A stretch of 64,000 bases of DNA, taken from Cucumis sativus. Lineage: Eukaryota > Streptophyta > Magnoliopsida > Cucurbitales > Cucurbitaceae. Location of the stretch: NCBI RefSeq assembly GCF_000004075.3, contig NC_026659.2, positions 28,042,272 to 28,106,271 of the forward strand. Reading direction: 5' to 3'. Below, in pieces: positions 49,647-62,932 of this stretch; position 1 is the stretch's first letter; the number at the start of each line of letters is the position of its first letter. The notes below the pieces were generated by a model that made no database searches, had not been told where the DNA came from, and saw only the letters and a list, made by a program, of their open reading frames with translations. Both the position numbers and the translations under genes were made by a program.

Positions 49647-52600
49647 GTGTATAAATATTACTTGAGAGTGAATTTTCACTTTTGTGTTTTTTCTATATCT
49701 TACATTTATCTCTTCATGATTATTGGATATGTGCTGTAACTTTTCTCGTATGTTTCCATATAAATTACAAATGTTGTATAACATTTATCAATGTAGAAAA
49801 AATCTTAGGTGATTAAAGGAAAGTTGATTGTCCAGAAATTACTTTTTCCTATTTCATCATCAACCGACCTCAAGGCCTCCTATGGTTGTTCTATTTTTCA
49901 TTTTTATTTTCTTGAAATTAAGTCTATAAACGCTCATTCTACCTTTAGTTATACGTTCTAAAATTATATTATATTTTAGTTTGACTTCTTGTATATTATT
50001 ATTTTGGTACATTTCTACCATTTCTACATTTTATTTGCACATAATTATATGTTCTTTTTATAATGATAGATAACTTCTTTGTTACAATGTCCAGTTATTT
50101 GACAATCATTCATTTCTAGTTCTGATTAATTTTTCTTTGTTATCACGGGGCACTTTACAGGTATTTTTATTTTACTTCTTTTGATGGATTTATTTTTCTT
50201 TAGTTTTTCTTCCAACATTTTCTCTCTCATCTTTTTCTACTTTTCTTAAGTATATTATTAAATTTTATATCTCTGGAGTCTTGGTAGAAGTTATTTATTT
50301 TTGCGGTAGGGGTGATTTCTCTTTTTTGCCCATTCTGTTTTCTTGGTTCTCTTTCTTTTTTTATACAATGGTAACTGAAACATTCAAAGCCTTGCTTTCG
50401 GCTTCCCTAGCTAGCCACAGTGATGTATTATATGCAAATGGCAGTCAGTTTCCTTTGGACACTGAGAAAAGGCAAATGCAAATGGCAACTGCACGGTACA
50501 CCTTACAGGACAGTTTTTGATGCTTTTGCAGGTAATTTGTATTAGTTGTGTTATGTCTGGAAGTGATTTTATATTATTATAGTTGTACTAGATGTTCTAT
50601 CCTTGGGACGCAGAGAAAAGGCAAATGCAAATGAAGAGTACACACTGTCCTGGATGATACTTTGCAGGTAATTTGTATTAGTTGTTATGTCTGGAAGCGA
50701 TTTTATATTATCATAGTTTGTTGTTAGTTGTTATAAGTAATTCTGAAGTCTGACAATGATTATTTAGAGTGAAATCTGGGCAGGTTTGTTGGAGACAAAC
50801 CGTCTGACATACATGATTTATGTTCTTTGTAGTTCTGTGCTCATTGCCTATGTGAGTATAGTCTACTTTCTTGTCCTCACAATCTTTTCCCAACCTTTTC
50901 ATGTCTTTCATATTTTGAACTGCATTCATGGTTTTCGTATAACTATAATAGACGCTCTTATTCTTTTACTGTGAAACCACTTTTAGTTATCTATTTGCAA
51001 TATGCTGTATGTTCTATTAGACAGCTACTTGTAGGAGTATAGATGATGAAATAAACAGATTTATTTTGTTAGACGAAATCTAGTTGAGGAATTTGACGTT
51101 TTTCTTCCTTTATGTAAAATCCTAATATTAGAAAACTAAGCAAAAGCAGAAATAGTTTGCAGAGCTGTAGCTTAGGAATTATTTTCCTCAATTTGACTTG
51201 ATGTTTGACGCAGGTATATGGATGGGTGATGGATATATTGCTTTTGAGTGATTTTTCACTTTTGTATTCATTTCTCTTTACCATTACGGGATCTGTCTTA
51301 TAACCTTTCTCATGATTTTCTACGTGAATTGCAATTGTTGTATAATATTTTATCATATTAGAAAGATATGAGGTGATTAAAGAAAAATTGATTGTCCGGA
51401 AATCAATTTTTCTTATTACACCTCATGTCAATGCCCAAATTCCATAACCATTTGGTTATTGTTATCTTAAAATTTTGAAAATTGAGTCTATAAACACTCA
51501 TTCTACTAGAATTATATCATATTCTTTAGTTTGATATCTTGTATATTATTATTTTGGTACATTTCTTTTGTCTTATTTGCACCAAATACCACGTTTCTTT
51601 GTTTGTTTGCATGTGGTGCTTTCAAGGTATTTTTCCTTTACCTCTGTTGACAAAAAAATATTTTGTGTACTTCTTCTTGGTACATTTTCCTTTTCTTCTC
51701 ATCATTTGCTACTTTATTTTAAAGTAGATTATGAAATTTTATTTATTTATTTTTGGTGGATGAATTTTTGTTTTTGTTTTTGTTTTTGTTTTGTTTTTTT
51801 TTGTTTTTTTTTTTTTGCCATTTATGATCTCTTGTTGGTTCTTTTTCTTTTTTGATGTTAGTTTTTTTAGTTTTGGATTTGAATTGATATTTACTCCTTT
51901 TGAATGTGGTCTTTTATGAGAAGGTAAAAAAATTTATGTTACTTTTTAATGCCATTCATTGTAATTTTATTTTTGGTATCTTTTTTTTTTACTTCACTTG
52001 TGTAATTTATTTTTCTTGGATGGTGAAATTTTTTTCACCATTTAGCTGTGTTTAGTTTCTTTTTATGTTACATTCTTATTTTGTTTGCTTTCTCTAGTTT
52101 TATTTTGTTTTTTTTTTCAATTATTTGTAATTTGTTTTACCATTTTTATAATATTATTTTCTTTAGGTCTATTATTATCAGATATATATTTTGGGGTCAT
52201 GGTAGATTTTTTCATTAAGGATATTTTTTTAAATTGCAAAATAAATTGAAATATTTAGTCTATTGTAAAATTTTGAATTCTATCAACGATAAAAATGATA
52301 GACATTTATCACTGTCTATTATTGTTTATTATTGATAGAATCTAAAATTTTGCTATATGTTGTAAATATTTTGTCAAATTTGTCATTTTTGACATTTTCA
52401 CTTTTCTTTCTGCTTTTCTCTCAAGTGAAATATTAGATTTGGTACTTTTTCTTTTACTCATTTGGTACATTTCTTGTTGAACCAAGGTATAATTTGTTCT
52501 TCTTTGATGGTTCAAAATAATCACTCTACGTTTGACTTTGGTTCTTTTATTATCTGGCACAACTTTTATATATAGTTATTTTCTTTGGTAAATTTATTAT

Positions 52601-54012
52601 ATTATTAGATATATTAATTTGTTAGTTTTGTGTACTATCCAAGGCAGTAAAGAAGTGCACAATGAGAACTCCTTTCTATTTTCTAATTCACTTTTACAAA
52701 TATTAGTTTTAGTAGTTTTTGATTTTACTCCTTTGGTCACATATTTCTTTTCTTTTGGAATGGATGTGTAATTTTATTTTTGTTGGATGGTTTAAAATAT
52801 TTAGGTTCTTGTCATTCTTCTAGTTTTAATTTTGAATAATTATAATTTGTGACAATTTTTAGAATAATGACTAAGTGTATAGTAATTAGAGGTTTAAGAA
52901 TAACTTGGGTAATCCGACAACTTGGATTATTCAATTCATATTATATGGGTTGGGTTGGGTTAGGTTAAAATATGGATTGGATTGGGTTGGGTTGAAAAAA
53001 ATGAATTTTTTTTAGTTGTGTTTAGTCTCGGACAGGTTGAAAAATTTGATCCAAACCAACCCAAATTAATACAAAATATATATATATATATAAATAAATA
53101 TTCCTCTCCTCACTCTCAATCCTCCTTTGCGCGTCGCATCCCTTTTACTCTCACATCTCCTACGTCTTCGACATCTCCTTCGTCTCTGACTTTCCTTCAT
53201 CCCTGACTCTCCTTGTCCTACTTATCCCGCGCATTCTTTATATTATCACATCTCCTCCGTCTTCGACATCTTCATTTCTAACTCTCCTCTATCTTTGATC
53301 TTCACAGTTCATCTCGTTAGATCTCAGATCTCATATACTTGCAGTTCGACGTCATGTTCTTCTTTGTCAATCTCTTCAGCTTCTGAATAACCGCGACAAT
53401 CCAATTTATATTTTATGGGTTGGTTTAGAAACTTGATTTAACCCAAATAACATAAAAGTATGGGTTTGGTTGAGATGTTTCTCAACCCAACCTTACTACA
53501 CCCTTAACAGCAACTTTTTTAAAAATTGCAGATATAGCAAAATTCTTTAGTGATAAACTTCTATCGCTCATAGATTATTATGGTCTATCATGATAGATTT
53601 TGACAGATTTTGCTTTATTTGTAAATTTTTTAAAATGTTGCTATATATTTAATTATTTTAAATTTAATTACTATATTTGCAACTATTCTTTTATTTTGTG
53701 TGGTTCTTCTATTATTTGGTACACTTTATATATTATTATTTTCTTTGGTTTTATTATATTATGAGATATATTCTGTTAATTTTGTGCAAAATACTCGACA
53801 CATATTTTACTTGCTATATGTTTCTTTTCTTTGATTCTTCCATTTATCTTTTAATTCTCTTTTGAATATTTATTTTCTTGAAAATCTTGGATTGTATTTT
53901 GTGGATTTTTTTTCTTAACGTGCACTTTCATCTTTTGAGGTCAAATGTTTAATCTATATCATTTGATTTATGTATCGTGGTCTTATTTAAGAACCGAAGA
54001 GTTCACTACATG
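49647..54012. repeat. Block E, copy 2
   Basis: Duplicate of 27861-32265 and non-coding as far as I can see. It lacks about 80 bp present in copy 1, has an expanded T/G tract at about 51768-51815 and has different sequence around the AT run at 53045-53092. Homology to copy 1 ends near 54012, after 'gttcactacatg'. There copy 1 passes into satellite and copy 2 into unique DNA. Confidence 0.85.
52870..53510. mobile_element. MITE-like non-autonomous element in block E, copy 2
   Basis: Second copy of the element at 31132-31764, with the same ends and the GGGTTGGGTT / CAACCCAACC subterminal blocks. It arrived by the block duplication, not by a separate insertion. Confidence 0.45.
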
Positions 54013-56428
54013 CCAAAAATGAAAGAATTAGAGTTAAAAATATTATTAGTAAATACTTTATTGATTCGTTTGGTTTTCACATTTGAGTGGACGGTTATTA
54101 AGGTTGTTGGCTATGCATGGAAGTTTGTTAAATATGTATTTGAATTTAATATGCTAAATATGATTGTATACGGTAAATTTGAAATTTGTAATAACTGAAT
54201 AAAGAAACTAATTTTATTGATATTAAATTATACTAATTTTGTTAATCTTATGAAGAAATTAAGAAGTATTATTTGAAGAATAAATAAACTATTTCTAATA
54301 CATTTATTTCACTCTATTTACTTCCAATTTATATACAATTAACTTTATAGTTCATGAAAATATTTAAAACAAAAAATTGAATTCTATTAGTATTATATAT
54401 ATGTATATAGGAAGAAAATTTCCAAAAATAACAAATTTTATAAAATGTTTATAATTTATAGTAAAAATTTTAAATTTTATCCAGATAACTAATGATACTA
54501 AAATTTTGCTTAAATATTTTAATTTATTTTGTTATTTTTAAAAAGTTCTTATATATAAACGGTCAGAAGTTGTAAATGAAACACAATTTGATCCAACACT
54601 CCAATAAATTTTTTGTGAGTAATAATGTATGAGATTCATGACTGTCCTTTTGATTACAATTTTCAATTAAGCTAAAGATTGTTAATATTTGTAAAGTTAA
54701 AAGTTTGAGTTATTGCAAATAAATAATTTTACAACTTACCTCATATAGTACGATGTAAATTGAAGGATCTACTCTTTACAGTTAAGAGGCGAGAGGCACA
54801 ATTGAAAATTACCAAACAATCCATCAAGTTTTAAATTTGCGTTTTATGGGTTTTTTCAAAATAAAAAAAAATATTGACAAAATATTTATATTTTATTGAA
54901 TAAAACTTTTTTTTCAATGAAACGTAAATGTTTGGTCAAATTTTCTAATTCTTAAATAACATCTTTCTAAACTACATATCTCAATTAATATGTAAATGGA
55001 TTAGATTTGTGAATCTTATTCTTTAAGTCTTATCATAAATTTTGACCAATGAAATTTCACGTCATCGCACCAAAATTGTAACGATTATAATTTGATTGAA
55101 TTTGAGTAATAAGTTTTTTAACTCAATTTAAGTCCCTGATGAAAAATTAGGCCAACACAAGGGGCTTAAGCCCACTAAGAAAACGGACTCGAGTCCAAGC
55201 TCAAGCTCAAGTCCAACAGGCAAATGATCCCAAACTCAATCCCAACAAGTAAATGAGGTCAAGTTCAAATCCAACAACCAAATGGACCCAAACCCACCTA
55301 AAGTCCATGAAATTTCTCTATTTGACATTTGTCGTTCATTTAAGGGGTTGGGGGAAGAATTGAAGCTATAAAGCTGTGAATAATTGAAAATTCAAACTGC
55401 AAGCTCTCAAGATGTGCAAGTTCGATTGAAGACTTTGAAGATTCTGAGTCTCAAATAGACTTGCAACTACAATATCTTAAAGACCTAAGTTTTTAACTTG
55501 TATTCGAGAGAAAACATCAAATGAGTAAATATTAGAGATTCTATTTACAATATTCATCAATATACAAAGTTTAATTTCGAGAAATACGTTTCTTCGAAAT
55601 CTCGTGTGAACACCCAGAAATTTCAAATATAAGAACTAACATTAGTTTATGCTCCTCAACTAATAATTGTAATAAGTATTTTTTTTTTTATCAACTTAAA
55701 CCCTATAATACATTTGTAATAATTAAAATAATGAATTTTGGGTTTACTAATAATTTAAAAAATTATTACATGTTTTATTAACCTTCAAATATTATAAAAT
55801 AGCAGGAGCTATTTTGTGATATTAGTTGAAGTATATATAAGTTAAAATTGAATAAAAAACTAAATGAAATCGAAAAATGGAGTTTGACTCGATTTAAATA
55901 AAATTTAAAATTGAACTAATTCGATTCGATATTGTTTCACATTCGAAAACCAAATTTGAAACGAACCAAGTCGAACCGATTTTAACTACTATATACATAT
56001 ACACACACTTATTTTATACTTATATATTTAACAAACTAGTAAAATCAAATTAAAAACCAAACAACTTTTAATTTAAAGAACAAAATTGGACAGAATCAAA
56101 ATATATATTTTTTAATTGAAAAATACCAAAATCGAATTTGAAGTGAACGGAATTGCATAAATACGATTCGATATTATTTGGTTGGATCTTCAAATCGAAC
56201 TAAACCGAACCGATTCCATGTAGTCATATATGAGTAATAATAGTTAAAAGAAGATAAAATGGGAAGAATATGAAAAGAAAAATATAAGGAAGCCCTAAAA
56301 CCACACTTTTTGAAAATTGGTCCACGAGGCCCAACAAAACTTCAACTTCACACACGAACCGAAAAAGAAACTCAAGGAGGATATTGTGCGCGTCACAAGC
56401 ACGCAACGATTTGAACACGGTCTCATAC
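54013..56428. other. Unique AT-rich spacer before R3H copy D
   Basis: This sequence is not repeated elsewhere in the window. No gene is recognised. It contains an LTR-like segment (55137-55616). A region rich in 'gaaccga'/'cgattcgat' words (about 55850-56215) resembles subterminal repeats of non-autonomous DNA elements. Confidence 0.6.
55137..55616 (+). mobile_element. Possible solo LTR or LTR fragment
   Basis: The segment starts TG and ends CA, is far less AT-rich than its surroundings and holds a 'ctataaag' TATA-like box near 55365. It ends in 'ctcgtgtgaacaccca', which resembles the U5 end of plant LTRs. No target-site duplication, second LTR or internal coding region was found. Confidence 0.3.
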
Positions 56429-56649
56429 CATTCAACTTTCCAAACAATCTCCGTCGCCAATTTCTCTCTAGAATTTTCTTCTTCAGCCTCCGTGAACAGC
56501 GTCGAATCTCCAAACCCTAATTTCTAAATGCAATTCCGATCCACAAATTCTCCTGCTACCTCGATCTCCTCTTTGGGGGCTTTTATTCTCTAATCTTTGA
56601 TGTCTCGCTTCGTGGCAGGACTTTGAGTTCTCCTCCCTTCATCTCCGCC

Positions 56650-59600
56650 ATGGAGGGCTCTGCGGTTGAGGATCTCGGAGCACCGGAGTCATGGGAGGTC
56701 GCTGATTTGGACGAAGCCATGAGTCGATTGATGCTCCCTTCTTCGTCTCCTAAGAAGAATTCCAAATCCTTGGATGTTGCTGATGCCGCTGCTGCCTATC
56801 ATTTTTCAACCGCTTCATTTCCTTCCCTTTCTGGTTCAGCTTCTTCTGCTCTCGATAGGGTTTCCGAGGATGCTATCAATCAGGTTGATCAGTTCCTTCG
56901 TGAGGCTTTGCATAACCCTCGGAGCGTCTATCAAGTAAGTTGTTTATTTAGCTTTCCTTTACTGTAGATGGTCAATGGTGTGGTTGGTTTCAGGAGTTCT
57001 CTAATGTTATGTTCTGTAGAGGGCGGAGATAGTTAAAAGTTGCTAGCTACGGCCTTCTAGAAGTGGCTGGTTGCTTCCTGGATTTGTATAGGCTTTTAGT
57101 TTGTTCTAGTCTTTCGAATGCCTCATTTGGATCAATGGTATTAGAAATTTAGAAGTATTATGGCCAAAAACTACTCGGTGGATTTCAAGAAGCTGTGGTA
57201 TATGTTTGGACCAGTATCGTGAAGCTATGTGACATGATATGCTTTTAGGTAATCCAAGACAAAGGTTGGATGGTTGTTAGACAATATTGGGAAGATGTGT
57301 GGACTGGTGGAAGGTTTAGGGACTTGGGGCGGTGTGGCTTTGAATAAATAACGGAAAGTAGGAGAAAACGATAGATTAAAAGATTTGTGAAGATATCGAA
57401 GGAAAAGTTTAAAGTTCAATCGAATTATATGGAAAACGAAATACTAGATTAAGTAGAAACAATTGATTTTTGTGTGTTTGAAACCATCTATGGGCCTATG
57501 GAAAAGAGAAGGGTCAGCGTTGACTGGAAATGGCCTAGAAGTAATATGGTATCAGAGAGAATCTATGGGTAGGTGGCTTCATTGAGTTGGAAGTATCTTC
57601 TGTGCTTGGAGGTCCTTGCAAAATGTCGAGGGATTGTTTTGTGGGGACATTTTCTATGAAGGCACCTGATTTGATTTGGAGTAGGTGTTTCTGGAATCAT
57701 TCCTTGGGGCGGGGGATGACTATCATCCCCTTGGCCCTTAGGTTTTTTTTATGAGGTTTTTTCTGTCTTAATAATATTTCTTGTTTCTCATCAAGAAGAT
57801 ATAAATAGAGTCATATCTTTTCACCCTACCAAGGAAAATTGTTTCTCAAAAAAAGAAAACTATCACCATCTAAAAGCATTAGGAATTAAATTTACTGTAG
57901 TCAAGAAGTTGCTCAGTTACTGGAAAGCATTTTTTACCTGTTTTGACACTGAAGCTTCATTAAACCAAAAGAAAAAAAGGAGACAACCTATTGGCAGAAA
58001 GGTCTTTACAATGATGTATTGATGCCTAAAAATTTTTTTTTTTTTGGTCTAACATGATTCTGACTAGTACCATAACTTCAAGTGCTTAATTATTATCATA
58101 AACTTTCTATATTGTTGAAAACATGGTGCTAATTATCTACTCCCTTCAACTGATATTTAATCGTTATCATTGCTTTAGTTTTGCGCATGGAGCAAGATGT
58201 TGAAAAGTTTATCCGTGATCCTGCTCGACAGCAACTAGAGTTTCAGCAGCTGCCTACTTCATATTTACGGTTAGCTGCGCATCGGGTTGCCCAACATTAC
58301 TCGCTGCAATCCATGGTTCTATTGGATAATAGTTTACCTGATGGGTCTGGTTCCAAAATTATTGTTCGCAAGACCTCTGAATGTCGTCTTCCAACTATCC
58401 GCCTTGCAGATATTCCTGTAAATCTACCAGCAGAAGAAAATAGTAGCATGAAGGTTGCTATTAAACAGAGGCCACAGAAGCGGTCCCAACTAGCAAGAGA
58501 TGGAAATGCAAATTCGTCAAAATCGAGTGGTTCCAAAAGTGTGGAAGAGAGGAAAGAGGAGTATAATAAAGCTCGTGCTCGAATATTTAACTCCAGCAGC
58601 AATTCAGGTAGTCATGCAGGTGGGAAAGTAGATACTGATCCTAGACCACAGGATAATTATCGTGGTTCTTTGAGTGCTGCAAAGGTTGAGGAGAAGATGA
58701 TTCCTGGAGTTCCTGATACAAATTTTAGTAGGGGTTTGATTGACTGTTCCACGAGTAGCAGTAGAATAAGTAGAAGTAGGACTGACAAGGAGCTGCCTAG
58801 TAGGCAGTACAAACCAAATAGTAGGGTAGCCATTTTTAGAGATCGTGAGATTGACAGCAAGGACCCCGATTATGACAGGAGTTATGATAGGTATGAAATG
58901 CAATCCTTTTTTCACTTGGTTTGATCTTAATTTTTTGAAGTGTCTGCTTCTTGTGGTAAAAGTTGAATAAACAGGTTTGAAAAGCTCTGAAGCTTTTGTT
59001 TATTCTCTTTTGACCTCTTTGCCACCTTCTTTTTTGAGACAAATAATTTGAGCTAAATAGTAAAAACATTAACTGGCGTCAGTTTGGGTCCTCTGATTTT
59101 CTTGAAGATTAATCTCGTGGAAACATTTGTTAAATAACAAAGCTTATTATAAATCAAGAAAAAAGGTATTTTGAAGTCATGAACCACTGTAGATGATGAA
59201 GTAAAAAGGGGTGTTTATTGACAAGCGTGATTTTTTTAAAAATATAAATGTTACCTTCTAAGATGCATCCTGAATTTTATCATTGGGATAGAAATTTAGC
59301 CAAGTTTCTTGTTGTAAATTCACCTTCAGGTATATGCAGAGATTTGATCCTGGGTTTGGCTTCAGTGGCGGTCCATACCCTGTGCAGCCCATGTATGCTC
59401 CTGCAGTGAACTACAACACTGAATTTCCACAACTTGGCTCTGCTCATAGACAGGCTGTTTCAGAATGTCAGCAAAGACCACTCCCTCCTCCTCATGTACC
59501 TGGGCCATGGAATACCCAGTCATCTCCTGCAGGTTTGGGGTACGGTCATCGAGAAGCAATGATTAGGCCTTTTAATCCAAATGTTGATGCACATTCATCT

Positions 59601-60083
59601 TCTGGTGTGTATCTGCATTCCTCTCAGTATCCCGGTCAGCAAACTGGAATGCATTTTATTCATCCTCACGAACAAACTCATCAACCCTTTTCACAGGTTT
59701 GGACTTATAAGCTGTTTTATTAAATTTGTATTTTAAGCTTTTTGTACCAAGTTTGGGTGTAAACCCTTCTTTTCTTGGATATTTGTGCGGGGGATATTTT
59801 ATCAAGAAGCTTTGGATGCTATCAACTCATAGAAAGTATCTAACTTTTCCATTGAATTGGAGTCATTGGACATATATATGTCTTTCACCTTTCTTGCAAA
59901 ATGATCACAGTAAAAGGGGAGCTGTGTAAGTCAAAAAGAAAGGAAGAGAAAATGAGCGAGCAAAGTTTCCTAAACCAGAATGTGTTTCATTTTCATTCAC
60001 GCATCATTGACCCTGCTCTAATTGTTTTGCAGCAGTACCAACAGCAACCAGATGCAAGTTTTGGATTAGCGCGGCCCCGGTGA
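56650..60083 (+). CDS. R3H-SUZ domain protein, copy D (near-complete, one frameshift)
   Basis: Exons: 56650-56934, 58179-58890, 59330-59696, 60033-60083. About 471 residues if the exon 1/2 frame is restored. Exon 1 starts MEGSAVEDLG and contains a DQFLREAL helix. Exon 2 opens with LRMEQDVEKFIRDP and holds the R3H domain with its R-x3-H signature (RLAAHRVAQHY), then a SUZ-like basic segment (EERKEEYNKARARIF). Exon 3 is Pro/Gln-rich, and the protein ends FGLARPR, a tail I recall in plant homologues. R3H domains bind single-stranded nucleic acid and SUZ segments bind RNA, so cytoplasmic mRNA binding is the likely role. Introns 2 and 3 join in frame. Exon 1 ends in phase 0 but exon 2 needs one carried base. 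Copies A and B have CGGGAGCG where D has CGGAGCG; the extra G gives NPRERLS-ILRM, the usual family sequence. The missing G may be a real lesion or a sequencing error. Confidence 0.85.
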
Positions 60084-61450
60084 GGGGCATGGGCCATGCC
60101 TGCTCCCTGCCATCTGGTAGTTGAGACATATCGTGGGGTTTTCAGTGAACATTTTTTTACTTGAAATGGCAGGGAGCAGGCATGAAGAACTGAGGTGGGC
60201 AAAGAAGAAGGATCTATATTTTCTGGGATTTGATATGCTTCTCCCCACCATCAGTTTCATTGGAGCTTCTTACATCTCTTATGGTTGATGAAGAAGCTCG
60301 ATGGTTTGAAGTTTGTGTTAGTAGACTGAGCTGTTCAGGTTGCTCTTGATACTGATAATGACGAAAAGTTAAATTGAAGAATCTGCAACCTGCTCCTGCA
60401 AGATCTTGGACGAAGGTATGGGATATTTTAATGATTTTACATGAACTTGATAAAAACGTGATAAAATGAGATGTTAATAAGTAAGTTATTTTTGAACAAA
60501 GTAAATATAGTTTTAAGCATTAACATCGTGCTATCATAATGATAAAATGAGAACATTGTTTTGTGTCATCTAACTCCTATGGTACCCTTAATTGTTTGCA
60601 ACTATTTTCTTCTTTTTTTTTTTGCACTTGGAAACACTTATTTAAACGCCAAGAAAAAACTCAATCCAAATACGCCCTTAATATCTTTTTTGGATTATCC
60701 TTCAGTTTGGCTTCTTGTCTTCCATGAAGTTTTGTTCCAGTTCTCAGTTTATTTTGTTTCATTTTCAGCGTATGGAAGGATATGGTTTTTCGTCACTGCA
60801 AAACTAGTGCTGTGCTTGTACAGATGTAGAAAATTTAGCCACATGAAATGTCATGTAAGAAACCTCGAATGACACAATCAAGTGAAGATCGAACTTGGGA
60901 CAGATAATGTGGATCAAGAGAGATCTGTTGCTGGCGAGCGGCGAGCACCAGTCATTAACCTCATATTGTTGTCAACATCGATTCCACATCTTCAGCTATG
61001 AACTCTGCTAAATCCTGTAAGTGCACGAATTATAGTTTTGATTTCATTTCAATGACGCCACAACCGGGAAGATCCTTAATTAACAAAACACATGCCCATG
61101 CTCGGATATTTATTCTTTGTCAAGGTCAAATACCCGCCTGGTGAATGGAAATCATGTTTCATTGCCTGTTCACCTTTAGCAGTTGGAGCAAATCTCGGGA
61201 TTGGCTACTCGCAGGATCGAGTGGCGGTTTCTTCACCCCTTGATCAAAACGCAGCTTCGGTTGGCATCGAGCTTTGATAATGGAGGGAAGGTGGTGAGGT
61301 TGCTCTTTGTGAATAATCATCAAGTTCATACTTATGAATGTAAGTTGCTGCATACAGCATCATACACACCATATCTTCAGCTTCTCGTACCTGAAGAATC
61401 TCGGTACTACTTCAACACCTTTCTATATTTGGTTTAGTATAGTATTAGAA
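60084..61450 (+). other. Probable 3'-UTR and downstream region of R3H copy D
   Basis: No convincing ORF. The composition is less AT-rich than further downstream. A GT donor-like site near 60415 ('cgaag|gtatgg') could start a 3'-UTR intron. The ORFs at 60561-60872 and 61183-61437 show no recognisable domain. Confidence 0.4.
60095..60184 (+). other. 19-bp perfect hairpin just after the R3H stop codon
   Basis: Left arm 60095-60113 (catgcctgctccctgccat) and right arm 60166-60184 are exact reverse complements, separated by a 52-nt loop. The stem begins 12 nt after the stop codon. It could be a 3'-UTR regulatory hairpin or a small-RNA precursor; no known miRNA matches exactly. Confidence 0.7.
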
Positions 61451-62930
61451 TGATTATATAATGGTGAAATCTTAATTATAGGTTTGAACATTGTTGTGGA
61501 GAGTTGAGACTGGAAAATTTCTTCTGATTTTTATAAAGATCATTGATAATATATTTAGTTAATTGCAAATATGGCAGTTTTAAAGGAAAAACTTTGGTTA
61601 AAATTGTCGAAGATAATTTATAATTACATTTAGTATATTAAATTAAATTATTTATTTCTTATTTGCACTTTATTTTGTTAGCCCATTTTCGTAATCAATC
61701 ATTCATTTATATAAATTTATTGGAAAATTGCACTTGGAAATGGCGAATCCCAAATCATTAATGTTTATAGGAAATCATCTTAGTCTGACCAAAGACTATA
61801 GTTTATAACTTATAATTACATTTAGTATATTAAATGAAATTATTTCCTATCGACCTTTGGAAATATAATATTTAAGCAAGGATGAACTTTTCATTGTTTG
61901 TTATGTGCTTTATTGGCTCAAGTGTAAATAAGAAAGCATTCTCGTGTTGAAGAAACATTTCAAAAGTACCTTTAGAGATGATTAATAAAACAATTATAAA
62001 TAAATAAACCTCAAAGTGATTGGTTGAGTTTTTATTTATTTGTTATTCAAGTAATGGGTTTTTAATGCAATATATGCATCCTTAATTTCTTCTGTTAATT
62101 CGACTCCATTGGTAAAAAATGTGGTACTAACGAGATTTTTTTTTTCTTTCAAGAATTGAGATCTTGAAAAATTGAGTTTAGAGAAGACCGGAGGATTATA
62201 TTTTTACAATGCGAAAAATTGCTTCTAAAGTATTTTGTAATATATGTATATCAAGAGAAAAGGGAAGTTGTAAAAAAAAGTTGAAAAATTAGGTGTAATG
62301 TATTTTGTATTTTAGTGGTTTTGGTTTAAATATTTTGTCAACTTTTTTTTTTTTTTTTTTTTTGTAAAAACTTTGAAGAAGAAAAGTAGAATTCGAATTT
62401 TCTGTCCTGGCACGTTTTAACTCAAAAAAAACAACTGCAAAATAATATGTACTCTTTTCTTAGGACTCAAGCAGCAATCTATTGGCTATTGGCTATCAAA
62501 AACTATTTAAGCAGAAAATTATATGTATCTGAAGAGATAAAGAGATTTACCTAAAAACTATTTAAAACTATTTAAGCAGAAAATTAAGAGATCTCGAGCT
62601 CAAATTCTTACTATCGTTTGGAATTATAATTAAGAAAACAATTTACACGAAAATATATAAGAATTATAATCATAATTAAGAAAACAATTTACACGAAAAT
62701 ATATAAGAATTATAATCATACCAGTCTAGCGGGTTATATTTATATTTTTTTAAAAAATATTTGTTATATTATCAAATAATTACTGTTTATTATTATATTT
62801 ACCCTTAAAAATTTAAAAAGTATTTGTAAAGTGTGTATATGAAACGAATTAAATAAAATGAAAAGGATTAAATGATATTTAAATACGCTCCTTTGACGAA
62901 AATAAAAAAAATAAAAATGCGTAAAGCTAC
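61451..62930. other. AT-rich intergenic region
   Basis: No gene is seen. It contains a poly-T run (62343-62363), repeated 'tttatataatttagtatatta'-type words near 61610 and 61810, and a local tandem duplication listed separately. Confidence 0.6.
62621..62720. repeat. Tandem duplication, ~43-bp unit
   Basis: Two units, each ending 'acacgaaaatatataa' (62621-62660 and 62661-62706), followed by a partial third (62707-62720). The second unit has a 6-bp extra 'atcata'. A related direct repeat of 'ctatttaagcagaaaatta' lies just upstream near 62504 and 62569. Confidence 0.85.
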
Positions 62931-62932
62931 CC

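Noticed and set aside
54013..56428. Short ORFs in the unique spacer (for example 53977-54198 and 56224-56513)
   Set aside because: AT-rich or antisense to the R3H leader, with no domain or conserved start.
60096..60116. A miR160 locus
   Set aside because: The arm matches miR160 only with internal gaps, and the opposite arm is not the known star sequence.
61183..61437. 84-codon ORF downstream of the R3H gene
   Set aside because: No homology recognised, no splice context and it lies in probable 3'-UTR sequence.
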